Shown: positions 24,379 to 34,473, counted from the first letter of the stretch. The stretch is DNA of 64,000 nt from Paenibacillus sp. FSL W8-0186 (GCF_037969765.1 NZ_CP150207.1:1164001-1228000); one strand, 5' to 3'. Notes: a model not told the origin generated them from the sequence alone. Numbers and translations are program-made.

Positions 24379-25167
24379 ATGAACTTTTCGAAGAAAACAG
24401 CTTTGGTAACAGGCGCATCATCTGGAATAGGGAAGGTATTCGCAACCGAACTTGCCAAAAAAGGATGTAACTTAATATTGGTTGCCCGATCGGAGGATAA
24501 ACTCGAACAAATTGCAAAAGAACTTCAAAAAACGTACTTAATCCATGCGGTACCTCTTTCGGTTGATCTATCTTCAGTTAACGCTGCAGAGAAAGTGGCC
24601 ATGGAAGTTGAAAGCCTCGGGTTAACCGTTGATATACTTATTAATAATGCTGGGTTTGGGACTATGGGAGTTTTCAATCAAATCTCGTCAACCCGTGTTC
24701 ATCAAGAGATTCAGCTCAATGTCATGTCCTTGACTGAATTAACTCATCTATTCATTGGTTCCATGATTGAGAGGAAGGAAGGCATTATTATTAATGTTGC
24801 TTCAATGACAGCGTTTCAGCCGGCACCGTACATGGCTGTATATGGTGCCACGAAAGCTTATGTTCTCTCTTTCACGGAAGCATTATGGGCCGAAAATAGA
24901 GATAGCGGTGTTCAAATCGTTGCGTTATGCCCAGGAGAAACGAAGAGCTCATTTCATACTGCATCCGGTACGGAAAGCTTGCAAGGTAAGCGCATGGAGC
25001 CGATTGATGTCGTGAACGCGGCATTTAAGGGTGTAAAAAAAGATCGTAGCCACATAATAGTTGGACGGAATAATTATATTATGGCTCAATTGCCGCGTTT
25101 ACTGCCTCGGAGTATGGTCGTAAAATTCGCTAAAGGTGTATTTCAATCAGCTTTGTCAAACCAGTAA
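24379..25167 (+). CDS. Short-chain dehydrogenase/reductase
   Basis: A 262-residue classical SDR. The cofactor motif TGASSGIGK is at residues 12-20, NNAGFG near 92, the catalytic Ser in NVASMT, and the YGATKAY (YxxxK) motif near 156. The substrate is unknown. The start at 24379 has GGAGG at proper spacing; the ATG at 24364 lies before that SD and is rejected. An ArsR-type regulator and shared operator motif upstream suggest induced expression. Confidence 0.88.
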   Translation: MNFSKKTALVTGASSGIGKVFATELAKKGCNLILVARSEDKLEQIAKELQKTYLIHAVPLSVDLSSVNAAEKVAMEVESLGLTVDILINNAGFGTMGVFNQISSTRVHQEIQLNVMSLTELTHLFIGSMIERKEGIIINVASMTAFQPAPYMAVYGATKAYVLSFTEALWAENRDSGVQIVALCPGETKSSFHTASGTESLQGKRMEPIDVVNAAFKGVKKDRSHIIVGRNNYIMAQLPRLLPRSMVVKFAKGVFQSALSNQ

Positions 25168-25637
25168 CTTTGCTAAAGGGGAATTTCCCTGCTAAGGATT
25201 CCGGCAGTATAACGATATAATTCGAACGGGAGATTTTGAGTTTTGTGCAGTCGAACCCTATATTTATCGAACCCGAAAGAGTTCACGCTGTGATAGCGTG
25301 AGCTTTTTCCTGTTAATCAGGTTGTTAAACGCAATGGTTGTTTTTCTTATTTTATGTGAACGGGCGGTAACATGCTTTATTAGGCTCAGTACCCCAGTAA
25401 TACTCTTGTGTCTACAGATTTACCGACGTTTATTCAAATATGTGACATTATCTACTGTACAACACGAGATTTTTTACCCCCTGACATTTCCATGTCGGGA
25501 AGTTTTTTATTATCATTAGTTAGCAGGATTTAGTTGGATATCGACGAAGACACAGGAAGTGGGAATTATTTTCGAGATTAAAAAATTCATTACAAAGAAC
25601 ATATTGGAGCGACGGAATTCTTTAAAAGGAGCAGATA
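25168..25637 (+). other. Gap with two intrinsic terminators
   Basis: No convincing gene in about 470 bp. TCACGCT/AGCGTGA (25283-25301) with a T run to 25308, and CCTGACAT/ATGTCGGG (25480-25499) with a T run to 25508, are two rightward terminators. The first probably ends the SDR transcript; the second ends an unrecognised transcript or is a relic. Confidence 0.55.
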
Positions 25638-26709
25638 ATGAAAAGCGTATTTTCACGACTATTTCGAGTGTTAAATAACAGCAAGGGCCATCCTCACGAG
25701 GATTTTTTGACTGAAGTGTTCGCCGAACTTCTCTGTGATCAGGAGGATGATCGATTTTCTTGGAAAAGTATTAGAAATACCGGTGCAGGAAGCGGAGCAT
25801 TCATCTATTACAACACAAGTTACTTTTCCGGCTTTGCCCCATCATCAAATGGATAGCCGTCCGGATATGGTGATACGATTTTATGAAGGATATAAACCAT
25901 ATGTTTTGTTCGTCGAAAGCAAGCTAGGCTCTCCGGAAGGAACAGATCAGCTGTCTAGATATGCCGACCACCTCGGCGTACTCACTAATCAAGGAATGAA
26001 ATGTTATCTAATTTACTTAACTCAACATTCTGATGAAAAGGATGCTTCGCTCGTATTAGCGAATCACAACAACATAGTTTTCAGGCAGCTGCGGTGGTTT
26101 CAAATTTTCAAGTGGATGAAGCAGTTGGAATCGAAGAATTTCTATGCGTCCAAAGTATTGGATTATATGGAGGAGATCGGATTGGAAGATAATCGGCAGT
26201 TCACACCAGTTGACGTATATGCTATTCAAAATATGAATCGGCTACAACGCATGATGGACGAGTGTATGGATGGAGTAGTAGACGGTGTGATGACCAAATA
26301 TTTCGGTAAGGCAATTCAGCAAAGCAACCGTCATACTCAGTTAAAGTACATGGAACGGTACGTTAAAGCTAGCGAGCAGGAGGGTCGAGCCACCGAGGTG
26401 GTTGTTGGTTTTTACTTAACAGATGACGATTACCCCATTGTTTCCGTTGCTTATGAATTCTGTGAAGGACGCTGCCCAAACTTTCCTAAAGTTGTGGCTG
26501 CCATGCACAATTTTATTGCTACACATTCGGACTGGAAGACTTTCGATCTGAACACTGATGTAGAATGGAAAGGGATCTCCTGTGACCGTAGGCTAGTCGA
26601 TTTTCTTCATCATGAGGATCACATCAACGAAATTCAAAAGTTTTTCCTGGAGAAATTAAATGAGCTTCATGATATCAAAGTTAAAAATCCAGACTTACAC
26701 TGGAAATAA
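25638..26709 (+). pseudogene. PD-(D/E)XK nuclease family gene with frameshift
   Basis: Frame one, from ATG 25638 (SD AAAGGAG), gives MKSVFSRLFRVLNNSKGHPH and EDFLTEVFAELLCDQED. The natural continuation lies in the +1 frame from about 25747 as MIDFLGKVLEIPVQEAEHSS and runs to 26709. The nuclease core is in the second part: RPDMVI then VLFVESKLGS, fitting D...ExK. The junction GATCAGGAGGATGATC has an AGGAGG but no slippery codon, so a mutation is likelier than programmed shifting. The rest (to LHDIKVKNPDLHWK) is intact, so the lesion may be recent or a sequencing error. Nucleases of this type often sit in defence loci. Confidence 0.7.
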
Positions 26710-26747
26710 CTGTTTGAAAAGAAGAGTTAAAGGACTTGGAGGAAAAT

Positions 26748-26999
26748 ATGAACATTACCACAATTGAAGAAGCCTTGAATATTCCCGGAACATCGCTGCG
26801 TTGTCAACTTGTGCTTGATGAAGTCCAACCCGTGCTTCTTCAACTTATGGATGAGTTCAAAAACAAATATGCTAACGCCGCCCCGGAATTGCTCAATTAC
26901 CACGTGCACACATATGAAGCTTCGCTTCGTACAACGATGCATGATGCTCGGAATCCGAAATATGCGAATAAGAAGCAAGATTCACAGTCAGGGCTTTAA
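26748..26999 (+). CDS. Small hypothetical protein downstream of the nuclease
   Basis: An 83-residue mostly helical protein starting MNITTIEEALNIPG, with GGAGGA five bases before the ATG at 26748. It lies 38 bp after the nuclease frame, so it is probably co-transcribed and could be its partner. No domain recognised. Confidence 0.55.
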   Translation: MNITTIEEALNIPGTSLRCQLVLDEVQPVLLQLMDEFKNKYANAAPELLNYHVHTYEASLRTTMHDARNPKYANKKQDSQSGL

Positions 27000-27032
27000 A
27001 TAGGTAGGGGTTCATCGTATACCGACCTAGCA

Positions 27033-27908
27033 TTAAGCTATGGAGGTAATTGGGTGTTTTACGTGTACAGGATAGAGGTTTTCACCAGTTGTTCTTACAA
27101 ATAAACTACCATGAGAGATATCGCTTTTTAAATCGATACCTTTATAATCTGGAGTGAAATGGAAAGTTATTTTTTCAGTATCTCTACCTGCAATCTTAGT
27201 CAAAATATCTTGAATTTTGACTTCCTTTATGTTGATAATATCGAAGATGTCCATGTGATTGTTTTCCTTCTTATAAATAGCAATAGCGTTCTCTTTTTCC
27301 AAGTAATAAATATCATTACAAAAAACGTTCAGGCAATAATACATTAAAATTCCTTGAGTGCAATCAGTTCCAAAACGTTGAGATACGGGCAATCTTTCTG
27401 CTGCAAATTTGTAAATAACACGTAAATCATCTGCTTGACTTACATTTAGTTTTCTTATGCCCGTATAATCAAATTGGCTTGGTGTAAAGTCCATTGAAAA
27501 TTGATGCTCTTCTACTGCTTTAAATCCAAACTTGGGATAAAAATCAAGAACCGTATCATTGGCAAAGAGATACATGAAATCATACTTGTTCTCATATTCC
27601 ATCAAAACCTTGTTCATTAAACTTGTAGACAATCCTCTACTTCGATATTCAGGATGTGTCATTACTGTTCCAATTTGTATAGCTTTTTTCTTCTCTCCAT
27701 TAATAATTAACTCAAGAATGTTTACTGAAACATTTGCAATAACCTTCTCTCCCTCAACAAATGAAAAAGGAATGTAACGTTCGCTCCAACCCCCTTTTTG
27801 ATACCAATTTTCAAAACTTAAATCAAAAGTGTTGGCAGCAAGTTCGAAAAAACTCTTTCTAAGTGGTTCATTGTGTTTATAATCCTTCGTAAATATAAAT
27901 TCCTGCAT
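27033..27908 (-). CDS. GNAT-family N-acetyltransferase, Eis-like architecture
   Basis: A 291-residue protein. The N-terminal GNAT domain carries the acetyl-CoA loop HPEYRSRGLSTSLMNKV near residue 87 and FYPKFGFKAVEEHQF near residue 125. About 130 further residues (DILTKIAGRDTEKITFHFTP) resemble the second domain of Eis/SCP2-linked acetyltransferases. The acceptor substrate is unknown. The gene is convergent with the small gene at 26748. AT-rich composition fits an accessory gene. Confidence 0.82.
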   Translation of the reverse strand: MQEFIFTKDYKHNEPLRKSFFELAANTFDLSFENWYQKGGWSERYIPFSFVEGEKVIANVSVNILELIINGEKKKAIQIGTVMTHPEYRSRGLSTSLMNKVLMEYENKYDFMYLFANDTVLDFYPKFGFKAVEEHQFSMDFTPSQFDYTGIRKLNVSQADDLRVIYKFAAERLPVSQRFGTDCTQGILMYYCLNVFCNDIYYLEKENAIAIYKKENNHMDIFDIINIKEVKIQDILTKIAGRDTEKITFHFTPDYKGIDLKSDISHGSLFVRTTGENLYPVHVKHPITSIA

Positions 27909-28204
27909 TGTATTCTTCCCCCCTTAATTCTCAAAAGTGACTGTCTGTATATTAATCGTATTATTCCGTATTTACTAGGTAGAATATGATTATATTTAAC
28001 AATTCTGCTTTCCAACTATTCGTATCTCGATCAGAGTCATACTATTCGCTATAGATTAGGCTGGATTTAATTATTGATTTTCCTTAAATTAGCAGGATAA
28101 TTAAAATCAATTCACGAATAATTCAGTTATTGGGCTTTTACGATGTTTGTAAAAAAAGTCGTTATCTGAAAGATACGCAAATCTTATATGTGAGGGTGAT
28201 TCGT

Positions 28205-28801
28205 TTGAAGCAAGGAATCATTGTGTTGATGAACGGAACTTCAAGCTCAGGAAAGACTAGTATTTCTGCTGAATTGGTAAATCAGAAAGAGATTCTTTTT
28301 CATCATTTATCCATAGATGACTTTTTTTATAATTTCAATGAATTTATTGATAATAAATTTCCAGATATTAAACCTACAAGAGAAGTAGATGATCAAGTTG
28401 TCGCACAAATCATTTTTGATCCCTTAGCCTCAATGTACTATGCGATAATTAAATTGTTTTCGGAAATGGGTTTGAATGTGATAGTAGATACTGTAATCGA
28501 CAATGACAGGCGGTTTAATGAGTGTCTTGATATATTTTCTGATCAGCCTACATTGTTTGTAGGTGTAATATGCTCGAAAGAAGAACTCATAAGAAGAGAG
28601 CAAATAAGAGGAGATCGACAGATTGGACTAGTAAGTTCCCAATTCGACAAAATATATTGCTTTGATGAATATGACCTTGAAGTAAATACGGAAGAGTTGA
28701 GTCCAATAGAATGCGCCGAAAAGATATTAAACTTTATTAAGTCCAATAAGGATTACTCCGTATTTAAGAACTTAAGTAAAAGAAATGTTAGTGTTTCATA
28801 G
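28205..28801 (+). CDS. Chloramphenicol phosphotransferase-like P-loop kinase
   Basis: About 198 residues. The Walker A motif GTSSSGKTS is at residues 11-19, followed by LSIDDFFYNF and NVIVDTVIDNDRRF. The segment SKEELIRREQIRGDRQIGL is characteristic of CPT-like phosphotransferases. The family includes a chloramphenicol 3-O-phosphotransferase, but most members have unknown substrates, so resistance should not be assumed. TTG 28205 is preferred since AGGGTGA lies upstream of it; the ATG at 28130 has no SD. Confidence 0.75.
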   Translation: MKQGIIVLMNGTSSSGKTSISAELVNQKEILFHHLSIDDFFYNFNEFIDNKFPDIKPTREVDDQVVAQIIFDPLASMYYAIIKLFSEMGLNVIVDTVIDNDRRFNECLDIFSDQPTLFVGVICSKEELIRREQIRGDRQIGLVSSQFDKIYCFDEYDLEVNTEELSPIECAEKILNFIKSNKDYSVFKNLSKRNVSVS

Positions 28802-28858
28802 AAGGCGTGTCCATCAAGCGGCAAAGTTCATTACACCGGATCATATTATCACAAGCTT

Positions 28859-28897
28859 AAAAGCATCTACAGCCACCGCCGCTGTAGATGCTTTTTT
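28859..28897. terminator. Bidirectional terminator
   Basis: A 15-bp perfect stem AAAAGCATCTACAGC / GCTGTAGATGCTTTT with T residues on both strands, between the convergent kinase and TetR genes. Confidence 0.9.
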
Positions 28898-28926
28898 CAT
28901 GCTAATTTACGTTTTCTTCATCCGCG

Positions 28927-29478
28927 TTATTCTAGTTTTATGTTATGCAATATTTGCTTTACGTAATCTTCTGGTTTTGTCGTGCGATTTTGCATCCAAT
29001 ACATTGCAGCCCCATAGAGTGACCAGCTTAACATCACCGCAAAAGTCTCGATTTCTAATCGATTTTGGTTAGACCATTGTCTTTGTGCCCACGCTGAAAA
29101 AAAGGCTTGGAGCTCCTTTTTAAAGATCGTTTCTATTTGGGGTGTAAAAGCTTCATAACTTCGCTGGCACTGGTTACCAACCGATGTGTGGAACTTAATA
29201 ATCGAGATAAAAATCGATTTTATTGTCTCTTCGTTAATGACCTCATGCATACTTACATCTTGAAGGACTTCTCTCATCACGCTTTCACTTAACACTTTTT
29301 CAAGCAAGTCGTATTTGTCAATGAAATGATTATAAAAGGTTGCGCGATTGACCGTTGCAGCAGATGTAATATCCCCGATTGTGATGTCATTAAAATCTTT
29401 TTTCTTAGTTAACTCGATAAATGCGTCCATAATGAGCTTGCGGGTGCGAAGAACACGGGGATCGATTTGTTTTGCCAT
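28927..29478 (-). CDS. TetR/AcrR family regulator
   Basis: A 183-residue TetR-type repressor. The helix-turn-helix is ITIGDITSAATVNRATFYNHF (residues about 32-52) and the C-terminal part resembles TetR_C domains of YfiR type (FEAFTPQIETIFKKEL-like stretch). It is divergent from the LLM oxidoreductase/DoxX operon with a 206-bp intergenic region, its most likely target. Confidence 0.88.
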   Translation of the reverse strand: MAKQIDPRVLRTRKLIMDAFIELTKKKDFNDITIGDITSAATVNRATFYNHFIDKYDLLEKVLSESVMREVLQDVSMHEVINEETIKSIFISIIKFHTSVGNQCQRSYEAFTPQIETIFKKELQAFFSAWAQRQWSNQNRLEIETFAVMLSWSLYGAAMYWMQNRTTKPEDYVKQILHNIKLE

Positions 29479-29684
29479 AACATTCTCACCTGCCTTTTAG
29501 ACATTTTTACCATTATGTTGGTTAAGCGATAGATCTGAAATACTGTCGATTGCTTACAGTTATTCAAGTTGTTATATTGATTTTACTACAAGTGTTGCAT
29601 AAGCGAAAGTTGTTGAGCTAGGAAAATCATGATTCGGGAGCACATTATAAAAAATGTAGTCTTAGGTGACTAGGAGGTAAGAGA

Positions 29685-30728
29685 ATGGTCGAATTTGAAT
29701 TCGGAGTATATTCATTAGGAGAACGAATACCTGATGCAAGTGGAAATAGCTCTAACGCACAAACCAGAGTCGAAGCTATTATTCAGATGGCTAAAATGGC
29801 GGATGAAGCAGGCCTCGATATATTTGGTGTTGGCGAACATCATCGTCAGGATTTTGTAACATCTTCCTATGCCATGCTGCTCGCAGCGATTGCGCGCGAG
29901 ACGAAAAATATTAAACTAACCAGTACCCTATCCGTTATTAGCACAGCGGATCCAGTACGTGTCTATGAGGATTTTGCAACGCTTGATTTATTATCTAACG
30001 GACGAACTGAAATTATTGTAGGACGGGGGGCATTTTTAGAATCATTCTCTCTCTTTGGAGAAAGTCTAGATGACTATGATGAATTGTTTGATGAAAAGCT
30101 GCATCTGTTTATGAAATTGCAAGAACAGGAAGTGATTAGCTGGCAAGGAAAGTTTCGTTCTTCTCTTCAAAATGCACAAATAGCACCTAGACCCGTTCAG
30201 AAGAAACTCCCCCTTTGGATTGGGGTGGGAGGCACACCTGCAAGTGCCGTTCGTGCAGGAAGACTTGGAGTAAATATGGCACTTGCCTTGCTAAGCGGTC
30301 GTCCAGAATCCAGCAAGCCATTAGTAGACCTTTATTGGCAAGCTGCAAGAGAAGCAGGTCATGATTTAAGCAAGCTAAGGGTTTCAGTGACGGGGCATTC
30401 GTATATCGCGGAAACTGGAGAACAAGCGATTGCCGAATTTGTTTCGCACTATAATCAATATTTCGGATACTTTTTAAAGGAGCGTGGTCAACACTTTGTA
30501 ACGACGGAAGAGCAATTGATGCCTCAGAGAGCAGCAGGACAAATATTGGCAGTCGGCAGTGCAGAAGAATTAGCAGAGAAGATCTTGCATCAGCATGAGC
30601 TATTCGGGCATTCACGCTTCATGGGACAATTCGATCTGGGTGGTCAGCCATTATCTCGGGTAGAAAAAGCAATGGATCTACTGGCGAACAGAGTAGCACC
30701 GATGGTACGCAGGGCTTTAGCTAAGTAA
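29685..30728 (+). CDS. LLM-class flavin-dependent oxidoreductase
   Basis: A 347-residue luciferase-like monooxygenase family protein (TIM barrel binding FMN/F420). GVGEHHRQDFVTSS near residue 49, LTSTLSVISTADPVRVYEDFATLDLLSNGRTEIIVGRG, and LPLWIGVGGTPASAVRAG are family signatures. TAGGAGG precedes the ATG. Substrate unknown. It is followed after 41 bp by a DoxX-like gene and regulated, probably, by the divergent TetR gene. Confidence 0.9.
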   Translation: MVEFEFGVYSLGERIPDASGNSSNAQTRVEAIIQMAKMADEAGLDIFGVGEHHRQDFVTSSYAMLLAAIARETKNIKLTSTLSVISTADPVRVYEDFATLDLLSNGRTEIIVGRGAFLESFSLFGESLDDYDELFDEKLHLFMKLQEQEVISWQGKFRSSLQNAQIAPRPVQKKLPLWIGVGGTPASAVRAGRLGVNMALALLSGRPESSKPLVDLYWQAAREAGHDLSKLRVSVTGHSYIAETGEQAIAEFVSHYNQYFGYFLKERGQHFVTTEEQLMPQRAAGQILAVGSAEELAEKILHQHELFGHSRFMGQFDLGGQPLSRVEKAMDLLANRVAPMVRRALAK

Positions 30729-30769
30729 AGTATAGTAACACGAATTAGAAGAAGGACGTGAGACGTGTC

Positions 30770-31117
30770 GTGGAAATATTAACTTATATCTTACAAGGAA
30801 TCCTTGCAATCATGTTTCTATTTGCAGGATTCGGAAAAGTTACGGGTATCCAAATGCATGTGGAAGCATTTAATCATTTGAGATTGCCCCAATGGTTTCG
30901 ATTTGTAACTGGGATTGTTGAATTAGCAGGGGCAGCACTTTTAATTGTTGGATATTGGGCTTCAACTTTTGCAACGGCAGGTGCGCTTATATTTGCTATT
31001 ACAGGTGTGGGCGGCATCCTTTCACATATTCGCGTTAAAGATTCTTTTAAAGATACAGCAATGATTATTTTCTTAACCATTCTATCGTTCGTTGTATTGA
31101 TTCATCATTTTATCTAA
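30770..31117 (+). CDS. DoxX-family membrane protein
   Basis: About 115 residues with four hydrophobic segments and the DoxX-typical MFLFAGFGKVTG and GIVELAGAALLIVG. DoxX-like proteins are small membrane proteins linked to redox or thiol stress. The start is uncertain: GTG 30758 is only one base from GAAGGA, and GTG 30770 is about 13 bases from it; the latter is used. Probably in an operon with the LLM oxidoreductase. Confidence 0.82.
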   Translation: MEILTYILQGILAIMFLFAGFGKVTGIQMHVEAFNHLRLPQWFRFVTGIVELAGAALLIVGYWASTFATAGALIFAITGVGGILSHIRVKDSFKDTAMIIFLTILSFVVLIHHFI

Positions 31118-31441
31118 ATAATTTCGAAAGTCTTCAACATATGTTCTGGGCTCGATGATTCTTAAATTCGTACCTAGACAAATTTATAACAAACACGAGA
31201 GACAACAAAATGTATGGTCAATGGAATGATAATGGACGTCTACTGGATTATTAAGATGATTTGGGGCTAACAACAGTTTTAAATCGGAGATGTATTGGCG
31301 GAAATAGCAAAGAGGGGTGGAGAACCCCTCTTTTTTGTTGAATTAATGTTGCTTCATGAATATAACTATGACCGCAATAAGGCGGTCAGGTGATTATAAG
31401 TATGTCCTTTTTAAATAATAATGTGTATGCCTGCCTGCATT
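31118..31441 (+). other. Gap with one terminator
   Basis: No gene seen. An AGAGGGG/CCCCTCT hairpin with a six-T run (31311-31336) is a rightward terminator that probably ends the LLM-DoxX operon. Confidence 0.6.
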
Positions 31442-32353
31442 TTAACCTAACGAGCGACCGGTATGAGTCATAACGCTCTGAAGGAAAGACTGCAATTCTT
31501 GAATAAACAACTTCGCTGCCTGCCCCATGAATTTGTCCGTACGATATATGATACATATGTCTTGACTAGGTGTAGGATTAAGCAGCTTTACGGCAACGAT
31601 ATTCTCTGGGTTCATATAATCTAGCAGCATTCGGGGAAGAATAGAAGCTCCTATTCCTTGATTGACCAGAGACAGAAGCGTCGATAAGGTTGAAGTTACA
31701 ATCGGCGTGTCAATTACAATTCCTCTCTCATGACAGTACGATTGAATGACCTTCGTCATCTGATGTTCAGCCCCGAACATGACCATCCTTAGCTGCTGCA
31801 GCTGATCGAACGGAATCGTCTTTGACTTCGCAAGAGGGTGATCCGATCGGATCGCCAAAGCAAATTCCTCGTGAAACAAGGGAATAATTGAAATGCGCTC
31901 ATCAGGCTTAACTGGCACCGTAGTAACTCCGAGATCTCTTATGCCGTTAAGAACCTGTTCGTAGACATCCATGGTCTCCGTTACGCTTATCGATAGCCTA
32001 GGATAATTTTTATGGAAATCGATAAGTAAAGCGTCAAACAGCAAATCCCCGTCTCCCGGCAAAATGCCGATATCCAGCATACCGCCTTCCATCTTCTTTA
32101 AATCCGATATTGCTCTTTTCGCATAGTCAACGTGTTCAAAGATGCTCTGACTATGCTCAAGCAGGATTTTTCCTGCATCGGTTAACGCAATCCGCTTTCC
32201 GATACGATCGAATAGTGGGAGCCCAAGCTCGCTCTCCAAAAACTTGATCTGCTGACTCAGATTCGACTGTGTGGTACAGAGATTTTCGGCCGCCCTGGAG
32301 AAATGCATCTCCTTACAAATCGCAGCAAAGTATTCAAGCTGTCGCAGTTCCAA
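31442..32353 (-). CDS. LysR-family transcriptional regulator
   Basis: A 303-residue LysR-type regulator. The N-terminal helix-turn-helix reads FSRAAENLCTTQSNLSQQIKFLE and LFDRIGKRIALTDAGK. The effector-binding domain follows (GMLDIGILPGDG, LVNQGIGASILPRMLL). TTG 32353 (MELRQLEYF) is preferred because AAAGGGG precedes it at good spacing and it matches the usual family N-terminus; an ORF start at 32389 is further upstream. It is divergent from a DinB gene, which may be its target. Confidence 0.88.
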   Translation of the reverse strand: MELRQLEYFAAICKEMHFSRAAENLCTTQSNLSQQIKFLESELGLPLFDRIGKRIALTDAGKILLEHSQSIFEHVDYAKRAISDLKKMEGGMLDIGILPGDGDLLFDALLIDFHKNYPRLSISVTETMDVYEQVLNGIRDLGVTTVPVKPDERISIIPLFHEEFALAIRSDHPLAKSKTIPFDQLQQLRMVMFGAEHQMTKVIQSYCHERGIVIDTPIVTSTLSTLLSLVNQGIGASILPRMLLDYMNPENIVAVKLLNPTPSQDICIIYRTDKFMGQAAKLFIQELQSFLQSVMTHTGRSLG

Positions 32354-32542
32354 CGCTCGATGCCCCTTTCGATGATCGATCTCACTCAATCATTATAACA
32401 ACCAGCCAGAATTCCAACAATTTCTAATTTATCATTACTCAAACCGATCAATTATATCGGAATCTCGTGATTGTTGCATTAAGTATCTAAAGGTAAGATT
32501 TGGGTATGAAAAGAATAAATCAAATATGAGGAGGATTCAAGA

Positions 32543-33007
32543 ATGACACAATCCATTATCAATACGGGGAAAGTGCTGCGTCAGATCGTCATCGGCCGGC
32601 TTCAGGACGTATCGGAGTCACAGATGGATATCCAGCCGGAGGGCTTCCACAATACGGTTCGCTGGAATGTCGGTCATATGGTTTATTGGTTGGATAAATT
32701 CGCTTCGCTTAGCTTCAGTTCGCAATCGGCCATTCCGGCTCAATACGAGATACTGTTCAACTCCGGAACAAAACCTTCGAATTGGACGTTAGCGCCTCCA
32801 ACGAAGGACGAATTGATCGCAATGTTAACAGAGCAGCTTTCCCGTTTTTCAGAACTGACATCCGAAATGCTCGAACAGAGGCTGATATCGCCGTTTGAAA
32901 TGGGGCCGTTCCAATTCGTTACAGCCGGCGAATTATTTAATTTCGCATTGATTCATGAAGCGCTTCACCTTGGAGTTATATCAAGCCAGCTCAAGCTCAC
33001 CAAATAA
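32543..33007 (+). CDS. DinB-family protein
   Basis: A 154-residue DinB-like four-helix protein. Candidate metal-ligand histidines are in RWNVGHMVYWLDKF (near residue 46) and in IHEALHLGVISSQLK (near residues 138-142). GAGGAGG-type SD precedes the ATG. Substrate unknown. It lies divergent from the LysR gene and 47 bp before an NTF2-like gene, likely an operon. Confidence 0.85.
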   Translation: MTQSIINTGKVLRQIVIGRLQDVSESQMDIQPEGFHNTVRWNVGHMVYWLDKFASLSFSSQSAIPAQYEILFNSGTKPSNWTLAPPTKDELIAMLTEQLSRFSELTSEMLEQRLISPFEMGPFQFVTAGELFNFALIHEALHLGVISSQLKLTK

Positions 33008-33054
33008 AGCACTCGGGTGCATAAAGCAGGAAAAAATTAGGGGGGCATGTTATC

Positions 33055-33435
33055 ATGACGAATAATCACGAAGCGTTTGATGCTTTTCGGCGTGCTTTAG
33101 AAACTGGGCATACGGCTGATTTTCTTAAAAAGGTGACGGACGATTTTCATTTCTTCGTTCCGCTCCCGCTGGAAGGGTGGAATCAGAAGCAGCAAGGCGG
33201 CGAACGGTTCGAGGAGTTAATCAGGTTTGAGCGATCCTTATTTCAGATGCGCCTCACTCCGCTGATCGAGCTGGAGAATGAGAGCTACGGAATGGTCGTT
33301 TTTCGCGCAGAAGGATTGCTGAACGGCAGACCTCACCACAATGAGCTTTCCATCGTCTTCGAGTTCGAAGAGGATCGGATCCGTTCCTTCCGAGAGTATG
33401 TAGGAATGCCGTTGAAAAACTACGAGAACCCTTAA
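33055..33435 (+). CDS. NTF2-like/SnoaL-type protein
   Basis: A 126-residue NTF2-fold protein: helical N-terminus (AFDAFRRALETGHTADFLKKV), an FHFFVPLPLEGW strand, and ELSIVFEFEEDRIRSFREYVG at the end, typical of SnoaL/ketosteroid-isomerase-like proteins. Function unknown. GGGGG-type SD upstream. Probably co-transcribed with the DinB gene. Confidence 0.78.
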   Translation: MTNNHEAFDAFRRALETGHTADFLKKVTDDFHFFVPLPLEGWNQKQQGGERFEELIRFERSLFQMRLTPLIELENESYGMVVFRAEGLLNGRPHHNELSIVFEFEEDRIRSFREYVGMPLKNYENP

Positions 33436-33627
33436 AAGTTACCAAAAACGGGATAGAGCAAAGAGTGGTCGACTCCTCGCGGGGGACTACATAGACATTA
33501 CAATTAGATCCTAGGCTAAAGGCGGGGTTAAGACACTTCCTAAGACGGTTATGACAGGCGAATAAGGCGGTTATAATAGGATTCGTAACTTAGAACGTGA
33601 ACTTATGAATCAAAGGAAGTGTTTGAT

Positions 33628-34425
33628 ATGAAGGCAACCGAAGTGAATGCCAAAACGCCGACAGGTAAAGTGAATTGGGTGCTTTTTAATCCAAAAACCT
33701 ATGCAACGATCCTCTATTTATTGTTATCTCTCCCGTTAGGAATTATCTATTTTACAGTAGCGATAACGGGGCTCGCTCTTTCAATTGCTTTAATTCCAAT
33801 ATTTATCGGAATACCCTTATTTTTTGGAGTAGCTAAGCTGTTGGATGGGATTGTGAAATTTGAACAAAGCATGATTAGACAAATTTTAGGTTTACCGGCT
33901 GCTCCTGCTTCATATACCTACAATCCACAGTCTGATGCTGGTCAGAACTGGTTTATGCGAATGGTGAGAGGTTTTGACGGTGGGCTATTTATTCGAAATC
34001 TGCTGCTCGTAATCATGAGATTTGTAACAGGCATTGTATTCTTTGTTATTATGGTAACTGTGATTTCACTAGGACTTGGATTGATTGCCCTTCCCGTCGT
34101 GCATATCATTTTGATGAATGAAATGCAGCTGGATATTTTGGAACATAGTTTGTTCAGTTATTTCCATATCGATTGGACCTATAATCAGCAATATATGTTT
34201 TACGTAGGCGTAGGAGTTGTACTTTTTTGGATCGCGCTTCGCGTCGTGAATGGGCTCATGCAAATTCAGCGCAGAATCATGTTTGTAGATGAGCCCTATC
34301 AGCAAGCACAGCCGAAAATGCCACTGTACGATCAAACCCAAGCGTCAGTTCAGTCGCCATATGTTGAACCCCCGGTGGATCAACCCGCTCCGGAGTTCAT
34401 GCAGCCAGCCTATAGAGAGCTTTAA
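33628..34425 (+). CDS. Sensor-domain (PF13796-like) membrane protein
   Basis: About 265 residues with two pairs of hydrophobic segments (TYATILYLLLSLPLGIIYF, IALIPIFIGIPLFF, then two later pairs) and a Pro/Gln-rich cytoplasmic tail (YVEPPVDQPAPEF). This matches the putative sensor domain found at the N-terminus of some histidine kinases, here without a kinase. ATG 33628 is used because AAGGAAG is well spaced; GTG 33619 is too close. A 16-bp-stem bidirectional terminator follows. Confidence 0.75.
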   Translation: MKATEVNAKTPTGKVNWVLFNPKTYATILYLLLSLPLGIIYFTVAITGLALSIALIPIFIGIPLFFGVAKLLDGIVKFEQSMIRQILGLPAAPASYTYNPQSDAGQNWFMRMVRGFDGGLFIRNLLLVIMRFVTGIVFFVIMVTVISLGLGLIALPVVHIILMNEMQLDILEHSLFSYFHIDWTYNQQYMFYVGVGVVLFWIALRVVNGLMQIQRRIMFVDEPYQQAQPKMPLYDQTQASVQSPYVEPPVDQPAPEFMQPAYREL

Positions 34426-34473
34426 ATCAGGCATTGTGGGAGTGAATACCTGAACAGAAGGACAATTAAATCA

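Noticed and set aside
25735..25765. Programmed ribosomal frameshift in the nuclease gene
   Set aside because: AGGAGG is present but there is no slippery sequence or stop codon at the shift site; mutation is simpler.
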